A stretch of 5,464 bases of DNA from Chloroflexota bacterium (GTDB lineage Bacteria > Chloroflexota > Limnocylindria > QHBO01): NCBI GenBank assembly GCA_020848055.1, contig JADLBB010000263.1:1-5464 (forward strand), read 5' to 3'. Position 1 is the first letter of the stretch. The number at the start of each line of letters is the position of its first letter. The translations under genes were made by a program, and so were the position numbers. The notes beneath the pieces were generated by a model. That model searched no databases, was not told where the DNA came from, and worked only from the letters and a program-made list of their open reading frames with translations. Below, piece by piece: positions 5,244 through 5,464 of the stretch.

Positions 5244-5278
5244 AAAAAACCGTGGGCGGCTCGGCCAGGCCCACGGTT
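5244..5278 (-). terminator. Intrinsic terminator inside the operon leader (attenuator candidate)
   Basis: On the minus strand AACCGTGGGC (5278-5269) pairs perfectly with GCCCACGGTT (5257-5248) across an 11-nt loop that can add a small GGC/GCC helix. Six T residues (5249-5244) end the structure, the first two pairing with the AA of the stem. It is a textbook rho-independent terminator for leftward transcription. It lies about 150 nt downstream of a strong promoter and 200 nt upstream of the ATPase, so transcripts from that promoter must pass it to reach the operon. GCCCACG in the leader ORF (5324-5318) and CCGTGGGT downstream (5230-5223) offer competing partners for its two arms. Confidence 0.85.
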
Positions 5279-5302
5279 GACAGGTCGCGTGCTGCTCTTA
5301 TG

Positions 5303-5380
5303 TCAGCGGTGCCTGCTCGTGGGCGCAGTGACTCCAGGACCAGCCAGGCGTGGTGTGAGGAAGGTGATCCTGCTGTTCAT
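5303..5380 (-). CDS. Putative 25-residue leader peptide
   Basis: A short frame runs from ATG at 5380 to TGA at 5305-5303. The peptide begins MNSRITFLTP and ends TSRHR; it is basic (five Arg, one His), without a signal peptide or known domain. GAGGGG (5393-5388) lies 7 nt upstream of the ATG, and the promoter start point should be about 45 nt upstream. Codons 19-21 contain GCCCACG, the element able to pair with the 5' arm of the terminator 25 nt after the stop codon. In attenuation systems such a frame senses ribosome stalling: a ribosome finishing the frame would cover or disrupt the element and allow termination, while one stalled early would leave it free to block the terminator. No known drug-arrest motif is recognised. 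Chance cannot be excluded for an ORF this short. Confidence 0.6.
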   Translation of the reverse strand: MNSRITFLTPRLAGPGVTAPTSRHR

Positions 5381-5387
5381 CCTGCGT

Positions 5388-5393
5388 CCCCTC
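5388..5393 (-). promoter_or_regulatory. Ribosome binding site of the leader ORF
   Basis: Minus-strand GAGGGG lies 7 nt before the leader ATG at 5380. It is a fair match to Shine-Dalgarno, slightly weaker than those of the main genes. Confidence 0.55.
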
Positions 5394-5431
5394 GTGCGGG
5401 TGATGCGCCGGCCGACGTGGCCGTGGGCAGC

Positions 5432-5460
5432 ATCATAGAGCGGCGGCGGGCGCTTGTCAA
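5432..5460 (-). promoter_or_regulatory. Sigma70-type promoter of the operon
   Basis: Minus-strand TTGACA (5460-5455, full consensus -35) is followed after exactly 17 nt by TATGAT (5437-5432, five of six to the TATAAT -10). Transcription should start about 5426-5424. The match stands out in a spacer that is almost pure G and C. It is the only convincing promoter I see upstream of the ATPase, so it probably drives the leader and, when the terminator is bypassed, the whole operon. Confidence 0.85.
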
Positions 5461-5464
5461 TAGC

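Larger units (their letters stand above)
5045..5431 (-). promoter_or_regulatory. Long operon leader with competing RNA pairings
   Basis: This is the untranslated region between promoter and ATPase, about 380 nt. It holds the leader ORF, then mutually exclusive pairings: A GCCCACG (5324-5318), B CCGTGGGC (5276-5269), C GCCCACGG (5257-5250) and D CCGTGGGT (5230-5223). B:C is the terminator, A:B would be an antiterminator, and C:D would also free B. A further GCCCACGG (5428-5421) lies at the start point and may be only partly transcribed. A 12-nt direct repeat (plus-strand GACCAGCCAGGC, 5178-5189 and 5338-5349) is also present. Between the terminator and the ATPase I see no gene, only the hairpin at 5091-5118 and GC-rich sequence. 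Confidence 0.6.

Noticed and set aside
5045..5245. N-terminal extension of the ATPase to a TTG at 5245
   Set aside because: It would start inside the terminator's T-tract with no ribosome binding site, and its 67 residues are Pro/Arg/Ser-rich, unlike ABC ATPases. The ATG at 5044 has a good site.
5306..5313. T-box-like GGCACCGC in the minus-strand leader
   Set aside because: The essential UGGN is AGGC, no stem I or AG bulge features are visible, and the element is explained as the end of the leader ORF.

Overview
The window is GC-rich. Every convincing protein gene lies on the minus strand, and each has a clear Shine-Dalgarno sequence. Short intergenic tandem repeats of 7 and 9 bp, small spacers, and a tandem-GNAT protein related to mycothiol synthase suggest a GC-rich bacterium, perhaps of the Chloroflexota. 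No rRNA or marker gene is present, so that placement is a guess.

Layout in the direction of transcription (right to left). A near-perfect sigma70-type promoter (5460-5432) is followed by a 25-codon leader ORF (5380-5303), an intrinsic terminator (5278-5244) and a roughly 200-nt untranslated stretch. Next come an ABC transporter ATPase (5044-4184), a GNAT acetyltransferase (4165-3569), an ABC-2 permease (3490-2666), a tandem-GNAT MshD-like protein (2614-1589), a RimJ/RimL-like GNAT with a degraded acetyl-CoA loop (1456-929) and an overlapping canonical RimJ/RimL-like GNAT (936-346). Positions 345-1 hold no convincing gene but contain many perfect inverted repeats and may specify a structured RNA.

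The six large genes look like one operon: same strand, spacers of 18 to 132 bp or an overlap, and no obvious internal terminator with a T-tract. The ATPase and permease probably form one ABC-2 type exporter, although a GNAT gene lies between them. Four genes encode five GNAT domains in all. An exporter combined with acetyltransferases suggests small-molecule modification and efflux, such as resistance, self-protection or detoxification. The substrate cannot be read from the sequence.

The most interesting element is the leader. The last part of the leader ORF contains GCCCACG, a copy of the terminator's 3' arm, so it can pair with the terminator's 5' arm instead. A further complementary segment (CCGTGGGT) lies just after the terminator. 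Promoter, leader peptide, competing hairpins and a transporter/acetyltransferase operon together form the classical arrangement of ribosome-mediated transcription attenuation, as known for some antibiotic-inducible resistance genes. This is inferred from sequence only.
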